Counted from the first letter of the stretch, positions 17,595-25,169 are shown. The stretch: 49,303 bases of DNA from an uncultured Bacteroidales bacterium (GCA_903903985.1 CAIVAT010000031.1:1-49303), one strand, 5' to 3'. Numbers and translations are program-made. Notes: a model not told the origin generated them from the letters alone.

Positions 17595-17780
17595 GTGATC
17601 CTTGCGTTTCTTTGCATCTCCAGATTTGTGGCCCAATTGTATTCCAAAAATGATTCATTTGAGGTTAGTACGGAAATTCTCATGATGGTTATTTCGTTTA
17701 GCGGTAGCATATTTGTTCTGATACTCCTGGAAAGATTTGCAAAACAGACTCTGCCGCCTAAAGAAGAAACTAAGGGTTGA
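17595..17780 (+). CDS. Small predicted membrane protein with a GTG start
   Basis: A 61-residue reading frame beginning with GTG and ending with TGA just before the next small gene. It has hydrophobic stretches at residues 2-12 and 30-48 (MMVISFSGSIFVLILLERF). No family was recognised. It may be an accessory lysis protein. The GTG start and short length keep confidence low. Confidence 0.3.
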   Translation: MILAFLCISRFVAQLYSKNDSFEVSTEILMMVISFSGSIFVLILLERFAKQTLPPKEETKG

Positions 17781-17781
17781 T

Positions 17782-17916
17782 ATGAAAATATTCTTGGCAA
17801 TTGTATTTGGTATCACACTTTTGGCCTATTTTTACAACGGCACTTTTTTATTTTCGCGCCCATATATAAAAATAATCACCAATTTTGGCAAAATGGGTTG
17901 TTATGGCCAAGTTTAA
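17782..17916 (+). CDS. Very small membrane peptide (44 residues)
   Basis: An ATG one base after the preceding TGA opens a 44-codon frame ending in TAA at 17914-17916. Residues 3-17 (IFLAIVFGITLLAYF) form a single strong membrane helix, followed by a basic tail. Tight coupling to the gene before it and its composition argue for a real small membrane or lysis peptide. It is too short for certainty. The stretch 17917-18065 after it shows no further gene. Confidence 0.35.
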   Translation: MKIFLAIVFGITLLAYFYNGTFLFSRPYIKIITNFGKMGCYGQV

Positions 17917-18065
17917 ACGACAGTGTAACGGACACGGACCGACGAGAGAACAACAAACAATTTGGTTCGACAGTTCTTAACGGCTCAATAATTTCAATGA
18001 CTTTTCCGATAGTACTTAAAAATTAGGCGATAAAAATTTCAATAAATCATTAAATTAAGATCAAA

Positions 18066-18674
18066 ATGAAATCAAAAGTGATTCTAATAGTGACACTAAG
18101 CGCATGCTTATTAATATTTTTTGGATGTGGGCAAAATACTGCGCATCAAAATGCAAGCAGTGATGTTGCCAGTTCAAATGTTCCCTGTTTTGTTGACAGA
18201 TATAATGAGATTAAAAATAGTAAAAGAGTAGATGACGTGACTGCTTTTGGAATTTATGCAGCCTACGATAATTCTTTGGACAATTTTGTTGAACGATACA
18301 ATGAAATTTCTAACAGTGGTAGAATTGATAACAAGGCTGCCCTTGCAACTTATGCTGTGTGCGACAAATCACTGGACATTTTTGTTGGACGATTTAATGA
18401 AATTTCTAACAGTGGTAGAGTTGATAACAAAGCTGCCTTTGCAACTTATGCTGCGTGCGACAAATCACTGGACAATTTTTTATCTCGATTCAATGAAATT
18501 TCTAACGATGGTAGAATTGATAACAAGGCTGCCTTTGCATCTTATGCTGCTTGCGACAAATCATTGGACAATTTTATTGCACGATATACTGAAATTGTTC
18601 ACAGTGGGAAAATTAACAGTTTTTGGGTATTTGGAAATTACGGTGAATCGAATAACAAATTAATCTGCCCATAA
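18066..18674 (+). CDS. Repeat lipoprotein, probable prophage cargo gene
   Basis: A 202-residue lipoprotein of unknown function. It has a signal peptide with a lipobox near residues 17-21 (IFFGC), so it is probably exported and lipidated. From residue 42 it consists of five 32-residue repeats with the core RYNEISNSGRIDNKAAFATY and the end CDKSLDN. Repeats 2-4 are nearly identical and repeats 1 and 5 more divergent. The composition is more AT-rich than the tail genes. Placement between lysis-type genes and the integrase is typical of accessory genes expressed from a lysogen (lysogenic conversion). Its role is not known. Confidence 0.65.
   Translation: MKSKVILIVTLSACLLIFFGCGQNTAHQNASSDVASSNVPCFVDRYNEIKNSKRVDDVTAFGIYAAYDNSLDNFVERYNEISNSGRIDNKAALATYAVCDKSLDIFVGRFNEISNSGRVDNKAAFATYAACDKSLDNFLSRFNEISNDGRIDNKAAFASYAACDKSLDNFIARYTEIVHSGKINSFWVFGNYGESNNKLICP
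18189..18668 (+). repeat. Five tandem 96-bp repeats inside the lipoprotein gene
   Basis: Units start at about 18189, 18285, 18381, 18477 and 18573. The three central units share long identical DNA stretches around GAAATTTCTAAC and GATAACAA(A/G)GCTGCC, so the array is recent and may vary in copy number. The period is a whole number of codons. Confidence 0.85.
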
Positions 18675-18822
18675 CAATAAATTACCGACAATGTTTTTTT
18701 GACTGGAGAAGAGCATATTGAAACTGAATGCAAGAAATTTACTTTTGTGAAATAAAGCAGTGAGGAGCAATGATACCTCGTAAAAAAAATATTGTGCAAT
18801 TCCTGACTGTTATCATTATTTC

Positions 18823-20019
18823 TCAGCTAAAAAACGGATGATCCTTCAATTTCTCCGCAGTTTCCAATTTTGTTACCCTGATATATTTCAAAAATGATTC
18901 TGTTGTGCGGTGGCCGGTCACCTGCATGATGTCCCGCATCGGTATTCCGGTCAGATATGCATTGGTAGCAAATGATCTCCTTGCGGTGTGAGTCCTTATT
19001 TCCAGCCATTTTTGAATATTGCCGGTGCCAATTTTATTTTCATGTGCCTTTTCTCCAATCCATCGAATAGCATCATTCGTTTTTTGAAGAGTTGGAACCA
19101 GGATAGTACGGTAACGTTCTAGAATCTCCATAACCAGCGGTTTAACTGGAATTATTACCGGTTCTTTTGTCTTTTGAGTTTTTATATAGAGTTTATTTTC
19201 ATGAATGTTATCAAATGAAACTTTATCCCAGTCTGAATGCCTTAACCCGGTGAAACAGTTCAGCACAAAGATGTCGCGGATCTTTCGTTTTGCCGGGAGT
19301 TCGATTTGCATTTGATACAAAGCTTCGATATCAGTCAAAGTCAGGTAAATCGTTTCAACATCCTCTTTTATGATCTTGAAGTCCCGCTTGTGGTGATCCT
19401 GGTTTGTAGTCAGGTTATCTTCATTGGCTTCATTCATCAAACGCTTTATCCTTTTAATATGGGCGCCGATCGTATTAGGCTTCAGGCCGTATTCTTTTAA
19501 ATAGTCTGTGAACCGGATATAAAAATCCTTTCCGATGGTATCAAAATCAACCCTGAACCCTGTTTTTGTCTGGAAGGCCTCAAGGTGTGTTTTGACGCCA
19601 TTATAATGCTTCAGATGAGCAGGGTTGAATTTGTTTTTATATCGTTCCTGGAATATAGCCACGAACGACAGAAGAGAGACGTGATTTGGCACTATTTCAT
19701 CTTTTCTGCCTGAAAAAACTTGAAAGGAATCCTTCAATTCTTTTGATTTTCGCTTTACTTCATCCTTTGTATATGTTGATTCTGAGTGGAATAGGTCATC
19801 ATATTTATCAAGAAGGAAACTTGTTATATCCCGCAATTTCTTGTTCGTTTCGACAAAATCTTTCAAAGGCTTTGCTCTTTGTTCTTCATTATCCCACGCT
19901 TTGACGGGTACAGATAACCCGGTTGAGAGCCTGAGTCTTTCATGATTAAATGTAAATGTAATGAGAATCAATGTTTTACCATTGGTTTCTTTATGCGGGT
20001 AATATTTTAAGGATGCCAT
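18823..20019 (-). CDS. Tyrosine recombinase / phage integrase
   Basis: A 398-residue site-specific recombinase that would integrate and excise the element. The N-terminal arm-binding and SAM-like core-binding region spans about residues 1-215. The catalytic domain has R260 in NCFTGLRHSDW, H344-x-x-R347 in THTARRSFATN, H370 in MQVTGH and the nucleophile Y379 in SFLKYIRVTK, a complete set. The length fits Bacteroidota integrases. It lies 172 bp from the 3' end of tRNA-Lys, transcribed in the same direction as the tRNA, the usual layout for a tRNA-targeting element. Upstream of it are clustered repeats that look like arm-type sites. Confidence 0.92.
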   Translation of the reverse strand: MASLKYYPHKETNGKTLILITFTFNHERLRLSTGLSVPVKAWDNEEQRAKPLKDFVETNKKLRDITSFLLDKYDDLFHSESTYTKDEVKRKSKELKDSFQVFSGRKDEIVPNHVSLLSFVAIFQERYKNKFNPAHLKHYNGVKTHLEAFQTKTGFRVDFDTIGKDFYIRFTDYLKEYGLKPNTIGAHIKRIKRLMNEANEDNLTTNQDHHKRDFKIIKEDVETIYLTLTDIEALYQMQIELPAKRKIRDIFVLNCFTGLRHSDWDKVSFDNIHENKLYIKTQKTKEPVIIPVKPLVMEILERYRTILVPTLQKTNDAIRWIGEKAHENKIGTGNIQKWLEIRTHTARRSFATNAYLTGIPMRDIMQVTGHRTTESFLKYIRVTKLETAEKLKDHPFFS

Positions 20020-20037
20020 AGAGGGTGGATTAATAAA

Positions 20038-20080
20038 AGTTGCCTAACAAAGATAGCGTTAGGCAACACATTAGGCAACT
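20038..20080. repeat. Three copies of TTAGGCAAC around the integrase promoter
   Basis: AGTTGCCTAAC (20038-20048), GTTAGGCAAC (20058-20067) and TTAGGCAACT (20071-20080). The first is inverted relative to the other two. They start 18 bp upstream of the integrase start codon. Likely roles are arm-type integrase sites, excisionase sites or an operator of the integrase gene. Function is inference. Confidence 0.55.
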
Positions 20081-20096
20081 TTATCTTAAAAAGTTA

Positions 20097-20126
20097 TAAA
20101 CAGGCATGAAACGGCTGTAAACAGGC
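20097..20126. repeat. Direct repeat TAAACAGGC with 21-bp period
   Basis: TAAACAGGC occurs at 20097-20105 and 20118-20126. The 21-bp spacing is two turns of DNA, putting both on the same helical face. Lying between integrase and tRNA, it is a candidate binding site for an accessory recombination protein. Confidence 0.4.
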
Positions 20127-20127
20127 G

Positions 20128-20156
20128 TAAAAAAAAACCAGCGTTTCCGCTGGTTT
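20128..20156 (-). terminator. Rho-independent terminator downstream of tRNA-Lys
   Basis: On the minus strand, AAACCAGCG and CGCTGGTTT form a 9-bp stem around a GAAA loop, followed directly by a run of T. It lies 36 bp past the 3' end of the tRNA and is oriented to stop its transcript. It also shields the integrase gene from tRNA transcription. Confidence 0.8.
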
Positions 20157-20191
20157 CCGTTTGTTTGGCCTGGTAATCAATCGGCCTTTTG

Positions 20192-20264
20192 TGATCAGCC
20201 TGGGATTCGAACCCAGGACCCCCGCCTTAAAAGGGCGATGCTCTACCGGCTGAGCTAGCTAATC
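20192..20264 (-). tRNA. tRNA-Lys (anticodon UUU)
   Basis: A 73-nt cloverleaf on the minus strand. Acceptor stem GATTAGC pairs with GCTGATC (one G-U), with discriminator A. The D arm begins TAGCTCAG with GG at 18-19. The anticodon stem TCGCC/GGCGG encloses the loop CTTTTAA (anticodon TTT). The T arm is CTGGG-TTCGAAT-CCCAG. CCA is not encoded. The prophage lies on its 3' side. A second copy of its 3' end, which would mark the far attachment site, is not present in the window. Confidence 0.95.
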
Positions 20265-20284
20265 AGCCTCTGAATTTGAGGGTG

Positions 20285-20292
20285 CAAAATTA
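20285..20292 (-). promoter_or_regulatory. -7 box of the tRNA-Lys promoter
   Basis: On the minus strand this reads TAATTTTG, a perfect TAnnTTTG, about 20 nt before the tRNA 5' end. Upstream is an AT tract made of the tandem 7-mer TTAAAAA (about 20300-20330), which may act as an UP-like element. No clear TTTG -33 is seen. Confidence 0.5.
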
Positions 20293-20355
20293 CAAAAAAA
20301 ATTAAAAATTAAAAATTAAAAATTAAAAATAATACAACTTATTGTATTTCAATAA

Positions 20356-21000
20356 TTAGTATAGTGTGATGTCCCCTTTTCCGGCTCTCACAACCAACAT
20401 TTCATCTCCTGTGCAGTCAACAACAGTCGACGGAACATTCCCACAATGACCCGAGTCGATCACGATATCTACCAATTTGTGAAAACGTTCATAAATCAAC
20501 TCGGGATCAGTCTGGTAATCAATAAATTCATCATCTGCATGGATGGAGGTAGTCATGATGGGATTCCCCAATAACTCAACAATCTGAATGGGGATTTTAT
20601 GATCGGGAATACGTATTCCAACCGTCCTCTTTTTACTCTGAAAGAAGTGAGGCACGGTATTGGTGGCATTCAGAATGAAAGTGAATGGCCCGGGGAGTGC
20701 ATGCCTCATGACCTTATATGTATGGTTGGGAATCGGTTTCGAATATCCTGAAAGCTGGCTGAGATCGCTGCAGACAAACGAAAAGTTCGCCTTCTCCCGC
20801 TTGATCCCCTTGATCTGGGCAACCCGGTCGACCGCTTTGATTTGCGTAATATCACACCCCATCCCGTAAACGGTATCCGACGGATAGATGATTACCCCGC
20901 CGCCACGCAGGCAGTCAACAACGATCTTTAATTGTCGTTCACTGGGATTGTCGGCGTGGATTTTCAACAACATATCGTGGTTTGTGACTTCAGCTATCAT
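20356..21000 (-). CDS. yciO: YciO/Sua5/YrdC-family protein (threonylcarbamoyl-AMP synthase-like)
   Basis: A 214-residue protein with one YrdC/Sua5 domain. Sua5/TsaC members make threonylcarbamoyl-AMP from threonine, bicarbonate and ATP for the t6A37 modification of tRNAs reading ANN codons. Key features are GGVIIYPSDTVYGMGCD near residues 34-50, the following basic segment with KREKANFSFVC, LPGPFTFILNAT near 105, RTVGIRIPDH, and the C-terminal VPSTVVDCTGDEMLVVRAGKGDI. The N-terminus (HADNPSERQLKIVVDCLRGG) and the ending are closest to what I know of YciO, whose activity is weaker and less settled than TsaC. It lies between tRNA-Lys, itself a t6A substrate, and SRP RNA. Confidence 0.85.
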   Translation of the reverse strand: MIAEVTNHDMLLKIHADNPSERQLKIVVDCLRGGGVIIYPSDTVYGMGCDITQIKAVDRVAQIKGIKREKANFSFVCSDLSQLSGYSKPIPNHTYKVMRHALPGPFTFILNATNTVPHFFQSKKRTVGIRIPDHKIPIQIVELLGNPIMTTSIHADDEFIDYQTDPELIYERFHKLVDIVIDSGHCGNVPSTVVDCTGDEMLVVRAGKGDITLY

Positions 21001-21069
21001 TTTGAATATTGAACAACGAATTTTGAACTTAGAACTTCAAGATTCGTTGTTCGATATTTGATATTCAAA
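21001..21069. repeat. Imperfect inverted repeat between SRP RNA and yciO
   Basis: The left arm TTTGAATATTGAACAACGAA (from 21001) and the right arm around ATTCGTTGTTCGATATT (from 21042) to ATTCAAA (21069) are complementary, except for a 7-nt GATATTT-type insert in the right arm. It could fold into a long hairpin in the gap. It resembles the GATATTTGATATTTG tract at 24040. A palindromic intergenic element is the simplest reading. Confidence 0.5.
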
Positions 21070-21074
21070 AAAAA

Positions 21075-21171
21075 GGGTAAGCCCCTTATATCGCACCGCT
21101 CAACCGTCGTACCCTTGCTTTCTTCCGAACCTGGGGGAGTTAGATAGGAGCTGGTCGTATAAGACTTACCC
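21075..21171 (-). ncRNA. ffs: Signal recognition particle RNA (bacterial small type)
   Basis: A 97-nt RNA on the minus strand. The 5' GGGTAAG pairs with the 3' CTTACCC. The apical part has the conserved asymmetric loop and tetraloop region, CAGGTTCGGAAGAAAGCAAG, very close to the universal SRP pattern (CAGGTCCGGAAGGAAGCAGC). It binds Ffh and guides ribosomes making membrane and secreted proteins to the Sec translocon. A T run follows the 3' end directly, a plausible terminator. Confidence 0.93.
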
Positions 21172-21175
21172 GCTG

Positions 21176-21183
21176 CAAAAATA
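21176..21183 (-). promoter_or_regulatory. -7 box of the SRP RNA promoter
   Basis: On the minus strand this reads TATTTTTG (TAnnTTTG), 4 nt before the mature SRP RNA 5' end, consistent with a start at or near the first base. The divergent gene at 21263 has its own TATGTTTG at 21226-21233. Confidence 0.6.
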
Positions 21184-21225
21184 CAAATTTATCAACCTCT
21201 TTTTACAAGACTGTCGTTTTTTTTG

Positions 21226-21233
21226 TATGTTTG
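21226..21233 (+). promoter_or_regulatory. -7 box of the DUF4199 gene promoter
   Basis: TATGTTTG matches TAnnTTTG. It contains the first in-frame ATG (21227), so translation must begin further downstream. This supports the start at 21263. Confidence 0.5.
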
Positions 21234-21262
21234 CCATGCTACAAACCCTAAAACCTAATGCC

Positions 21263-21793
21263 ATGGAAGAAAAACCACGTTCAGTAATATCAAACGGGAT
21301 CTATTTTGGACTGATCACAGGGGCAGTCCTGATCGTTTTCTCTCTGATCATGTTCCTGACGGACCTTTATTTAAACAAGGCAGTAAGCTGGATCGGCTAT
21401 ATCTTCCTGATTGCAGGAATGATATATGGAACACTTGAATTCCGCAAGAAATATTCAAACGGATTCCTTTCCTACGGCAAAGCGTTCAGCTCATGTTTCT
21501 GGATTGGCCTGTTCGCCGGGATCCTTGCAACGATATATTTTTATATCTTTATTCAGTTTATTCATCCGGGGTTCATCAATGAACTGCTTGATCAGATCCG
21601 GGCAAATATTTTAACTTCTAAACCCGATATGTCGGAGGAAGAGGTGGAACAAGCAGTTTCAATGTCCTCCAAATTCATGTCACCGGTGGTGATGACACTA
21701 TGGGGACTGGCTGCCTATGCGATCATGTCGGCCATCTTTGCCCTCATCATCGCTATTTTTCTTAAAAAGGAAGAGCCGGAAGGGACCTTCTGA
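21263..21793 (+). CDS. DUF4199 family membrane protein
   Basis: A 176-residue integral membrane protein. The start (MEEKPRS) is chosen because the upstream ATG at 21227 lies within the promoter. Four predicted membrane helices are at about residues 12-33, 39-57, 73-95 and 144-166. The loop between helices 2 and 3 has EFRKKYSNGFLSYGKAFSSC, the conserved stretch I associate with DUF4199. The family is frequent in Bacteroidota and has no established function. It is followed by a 165-bp gap before the glycan genes and is probably a single-gene unit. Confidence 0.8.
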   Translation: MEEKPRSVISNGIYFGLITGAVLIVFSLIMFLTDLYLNKAVSWIGYIFLIAGMIYGTLEFRKKYSNGFLSYGKAFSSCFWIGLFAGILATIYFYIFIQFIHPGFINELLDQIRANILTSKPDMSEEEVEQAVSMSSKFMSPVVMTLWGLAAYAIMSAIFALIIAIFLKKEEPEGTF

Positions 21794-21958
21794 TTTTACC
21801 CATCATCACCAAATCCATGGCAGGTTCAATCCCGGCTGATATTGGTATTATTGGTTTAATTTACCTGAAGAAGGTTTTTTATCCAAAGTGAAAGTCAGGG
21901 ATGGAAATAGGATGGTGAAAGAAAATGAACAAAAGAGTTCTGAATCATAAGTCGTAGG

Positions 21959-22900
21959 ATGAATATTTCTGTTGTTATACCGCTCCTGAACGAAGAAGAG
22001 TCGCTGTCGGAACTGGCTGCCTGGATTGATCGTGTCATGAATGCGAACCAGTTCTCCTACGAAATTATTTTCGTGGACGATGGCAGCAAGGATGGCTCCT
22101 GGGGGGTGATCCGGAGCCTGCAGGAGGCCAATCCGTGTGTGAAAGGCATCAAATTCCGACGGAATTATGGAAAGGCCGCTGCCTTAAATGTCGGATTCGA
22201 CATGGCTGCAGGCGACGTGGTTTTCACCATGGATGCCGACCTTCAGGATAGTCCCGATGAGCTCCCCGGGATGTACCGGATGATCATGGAAGAGGGCTAC
22301 GATCTTGTTTCGGGATGGAAGAAAAAACGCCATGATCCGGTTTCAAAGACCCTACCGACAAAATTCTACAACTGGTCGGCCCGCCGGATGTCGGGCATTA
22401 AATTGCATGACTTCAATTGCGGGTTGAAGGCTTACAGGAGCGCTGTTGTGAAGAGCATTGAAGTGTACGGTGAGATGCACCGGTACATCCCTTTCCTGGC
22501 AAAATGGGCCGGATTTTCCAAAATCGGCGAGAAGGTGGTCCAACATCAGAAGCGTAAATTCGGGAAGACCAAATATGGGCTCGACCGCTTTTATAAAGGA
22601 TATCTCGACCTGGTGACCATTACCTTCACTTCACGCTTTGGCAAAAGGCCAATGCATTTCTTCGGGTTGTGGGGAAGCCTGATCTTCCTGGCGGGTTTTG
22701 TCATTGCGGGTTACCTTGCCTATGAGAAATTTTTCAACCTGGCCTTTAAAATGACCGAACGCCCTTTATTCTTTTTCGGCATGCTGGCAATGGTCATTGG
22801 AACACAGTTGTTTGTTGCCGGGTTCCTGGGCGAACTTGTTTCAAGAAGTTCTTCCGACCGGAACAACTACCTGATCGAAGAGAAACTGGGCATGAAATGA
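21959..22900 (+). CDS. Family 2 glycosyltransferase (polyprenyl-phosphate glycosyltransferase type)
   Basis: A 313-residue enzyme with a GT-A domain at the N-terminus: VVIPLLNEEESL at residues 4-15, EIIFVDDGSKDGS near 35-48 and the nucleotide-sugar/metal motif DADLQD near residues 91-96. The C-terminus has two membrane helices (about 231-252 and 268-290). This design matches DPM1/GtrB/ArnC-like enzymes that move a sugar from a nucleotide donor to undecaprenyl phosphate on the inner membrane. It overlaps the next glycosyltransferase by 4 nt. The sugar is unknown; with heptose genes downstream, a cell-surface glycan role is likely. Confidence 0.9.
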   Translation: MNISVVIPLLNEEESLSELAAWIDRVMNANQFSYEIIFVDDGSKDGSWGVIRSLQEANPCVKGIKFRRNYGKAAALNVGFDMAAGDVVFTMDADLQDSPDELPGMYRMIMEEGYDLVSGWKKKRHDPVSKTLPTKFYNWSARRMSGIKLHDFNCGLKAYRSAVVKSIEVYGEMHRYIPFLAKWAGFSKIGEKVVQHQKRKFGKTKYGLDRFYKGYLDLVTITFTSRFGKRPMHFFGLWGSLIFLAGFVIAGYLAYEKFFNLAFKMTERPLFFFGMLAMVIGTQLFVAGFLGELVSRSSSDRNNYLIEEKLGMK

Positions 22901-24039
22901 ACACCCCGGTGAAAATTGTCCTGATCGGACCCGCCTATCCTTTACGGGGCGGCCTGGCCACTTTCAATGAACGGTTGATCCGCGAATACCGCGATCATGG
23001 GGCAGATGCCTCGATATACACCTTCAGTCTTCAGTATCCGTCAATCTTATTTCCCGGTAAAACGCAGCTCTCTACGGAAAAGGCTCCTGAAAATCTGCCC
23101 ATCCATATCAAAGTCAACAGTATCAATCCATTCAACTGGATCAAAGTCGGCATTGAACTGAAAAAGCAAAAACCAGACCTGGTGATCGTCAAATTCTGGA
23201 TGCCCTTCATGGCACCCTGCTTTGGAACGATCTGCAGGATCATCAAGGGAAACAAACACACCAGGATCATTACCATCATCGACAACCTCATTCCCCATGA
23301 GCACAGGCCCGGCGACAGGTTACTCTCCGGTTACTGGATCGGCAGCGTTGACGGGTGCATCGCCATGTCGAAATCGGTACTGGATGACCTGGAAAAGTTC
23401 AATGCAAAAATGCCAAAACTATTTTGCCCGCATCCGTTGTATGACAATTTTGGAGATCCGGTTTCAAAAACGGAGGCATTGGACCGGTTGCAACTTGATC
23501 ATGGGTTCCATTACGTACTTTTTTTTGGCTTTATCCGCGATTACAAAGGGTTGGATCTGCTCCTGGAAGCCTTCGCCGATGAACGGTTGCGGCAATGGAA
23601 GGTAAAGCTTCTCGTTGCCGGTGAGTTTTATTGCGATCCGAAGCCTTACCTGGAAATAATAGCAAAGCATCATCTGGAGGATATGGTGATCATGAGCAAT
23701 GATTTTATCCCCGACAGCAGGGTGGTCAATTATTTCTGCGCCGCCGACCTGGTGGTTCAGCCCTATAAAAGCGCAACGCAGAGTGGTGTCACCCAGATCG
23801 CCTATCATTTTAACAAGCCCATGATCATCACGGATGTGGGCGGACTCGCGGAATTTGTTCCGCATGAAAAAGCGGGATATGTTGTAGCGCCTGTCCCCCA
23901 TGAAATTTCTGAAGCGATTTTGCGTTTTTACATTGAGGATAAGGAAACAGAATTTTCTGCAAATGCAGCCGTGGAAAAACAGAAATATTCCTGGCAAAAA
24001 ATGATAGATGCAATTGAAAGGGTTACTGAAGATTTATAA
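22897..24039 (+). CDS. Family 4 (GT-B) glycosyltransferase
   Basis: A 380-residue cytoplasmic or membrane-associated glycosyltransferase. The N-terminal domain starts IVLIGPAYPLRGGLATFNER, with the glycine-rich loop of GT4 enzymes. The C-terminal domain has YVLFFGFIRDYKGLDLLLEA near residue 207 and ADLVVQPYKSATQSGVTQIA near 285, where GT4 enzymes normally carry an E-x7-E; here the region is PYKSATQSG, giving serine in the last part. It overlaps the upstream GT2 gene by 4 nt, so the two are co-translated. Substrate unknown. Confidence 0.88.
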   Translation: MNTPVKIVLIGPAYPLRGGLATFNERLIREYRDHGADASIYTFSLQYPSILFPGKTQLSTEKAPENLPIHIKVNSINPFNWIKVGIELKKQKPDLVIVKFWMPFMAPCFGTICRIIKGNKHTRIITIIDNLIPHEHRPGDRLLSGYWIGSVDGCIAMSKSVLDDLEKFNAKMPKLFCPHPLYDNFGDPVSKTEALDRLQLDHGFHYVLFFGFIRDYKGLDLLLEAFADERLRQWKVKLLVAGEFYCDPKPYLEIIAKHHLEDMVIMSNDFIPDSRVVNYFCAADLVVQPYKSATQSGVTQIAYHFNKPMIITDVGGLAEFVPHEKAGYVVAPVPHEISEAILRFYIEDKETEFSANAAVEKQKYSWQKMIDAIERVTEDL

Positions 24040-24099
24040 TGATATTTGATATTTGATATTTGATTTTAGATTTTATCTTTTGTTCTTGAAATATAACAG
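24040..24099 (+). repeat. Tandem GATATTT repeats upstream of hddA
   Basis: The spacer begins with about three copies of TGATATT(T), then an AT-rich tract with TATCTTTTG. No gene fits. The same 7-mer appears in the inverted repeat at 21001-21069. It is probably an intergenic repeat rather than a regulatory site. Confidence 0.4.
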
Positions 24100-25122
24100 A
24101 TGATCATTCGCAGCAAAGCACCACTGCGCCTTGGCCTGGCAGGTGGTGGCACCGATGTGGCCCCGTTCTCCGAACTCTATGGCGGCGCAATCCTCAACGC
24201 GACCATCAGCATGTATGCCCATGCTACGATCCAGCCCAGGAATGACGGCAAGATCGTTCTAAACTCAATGGATAAAAAGGAGTTTTATACCCTGGATTCT
24301 GCCGATCACCTTGCTATTGACGGGAACCTGAGCCTTCATAAAGGAATTTATAACAGGATTGTACATGATTTTACCAACGAACCCCTTTCATTCGAATTGA
24401 CGACCTATGTGGATGCTCCCCCCGGTTCGGGTTTGGGGACATCCTCAACGCTGGTTGTTGCCATTGTCGGGGCTTTTGCTGAATGGCTCAACGTGCCGAT
24501 GGGGGAGTATGATCTGGCACACCTGGCTTATGAAATTGAACGGAATGACCTTGGAATGGCCGGCGGAAAGCAGGATCAGTATGCTGCCACTTTTGGAGGT
24601 GTTAACTTCATGGAATTTTCCAGGGACGATAAGGTGATTGTTAATCCTTTGAGGATCAGGGATAAATATCTCGATGAACTTGCCCATAACCTGATCCTCT
24701 ACCACACGGAAACCAGCAGGCTTTCTTCCAAAATTATTGAACAGCAGGCAAAGAATATACTGGCTAAAAATGTCAAATCCATGGAGGCCATGAATAAGCT
24801 TAAGGATCAGGCCGTCATGATGAAAGAAGCCATCCTCATGGGTGAACTTGATAAAATCGGTGAAATCCTGGATTTCGGATGGCAGTTTAAAAAAAACCTG
24901 GCTGAAGGAATCAGCAATAACTTTATTGACGAAATCTATGATACCGCTATGAAAAACGGAGCAACGGGCGGGAAAATCTCCGGCGCCGGCGGTGGCGGGT
25001 TTATGTTTTTCTATTGCCCGTGCAACAACCGATCGAAGGTGATCGAATCGCTGAAAAAATTCGGCGGACAAACCAAACGATATGAGTTTACTTCGAAAGG
25101 GCTGACCACGTGGACCATTTGA
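24100..25122 (+). CDS. hddA: D-glycero-alpha-D-manno-heptose 7-phosphate kinase
   Basis: A 340-residue GHMP-family kinase. It would phosphorylate D-glycero-D-manno-heptose 7-phosphate at C1 to the alpha-1,7-bisphosphate, step two of GDP-heptose synthesis. The N-terminus IIRSKAPLRLGLAGGGTDV is diagnostic for HddA-type kinases. The ATP-binding motif PPGSGLGTSST is near residues 106-116, and the C-terminal motif GGKISGAGGGGFMFFYCP is near residue 288. The genes for the other pathway steps, gmhA, hddC and a gmhB-like phosphatase, follow within 2.5 kb on the same strand. A fucose or other sugar kinase is possible but less likely with this context. Confidence 0.88.
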   Translation: MIIRSKAPLRLGLAGGGTDVAPFSELYGGAILNATISMYAHATIQPRNDGKIVLNSMDKKEFYTLDSADHLAIDGNLSLHKGIYNRIVHDFTNEPLSFELTTYVDAPPGSGLGTSSTLVVAIVGAFAEWLNVPMGEYDLAHLAYEIERNDLGMAGGKQDQYAATFGGVNFMEFSRDDKVIVNPLRIRDKYLDELAHNLILYHTETSRLSSKIIEQQAKNILAKNVKSMEAMNKLKDQAVMMKEAILMGELDKIGEILDFGWQFKKNLAEGISNNFIDEIYDTAMKNGATGGKISGAGGGGFMFFYCPCNNRSKVIESLKKFGGQTKRYEFTSKGLTTWTI

Positions 25123-25169
25123 AATAACGAGACGGTGAAAATCCTGGGAAAAGCAATTAATTACTTAAT

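Noticed and set aside
18189..18668. CRISPR array suspected from regular 96-bp repeats
   Set aside because: The repeats are contiguous, have no unique spacers and stay in frame inside a lipoprotein gene.
20300..20330. Tandem 7-mer TTAAAAA as a mobile-element end or origin
   Set aside because: It is a simple AT tract upstream of the tRNA promoter; no palindromes or protein gene support another role.
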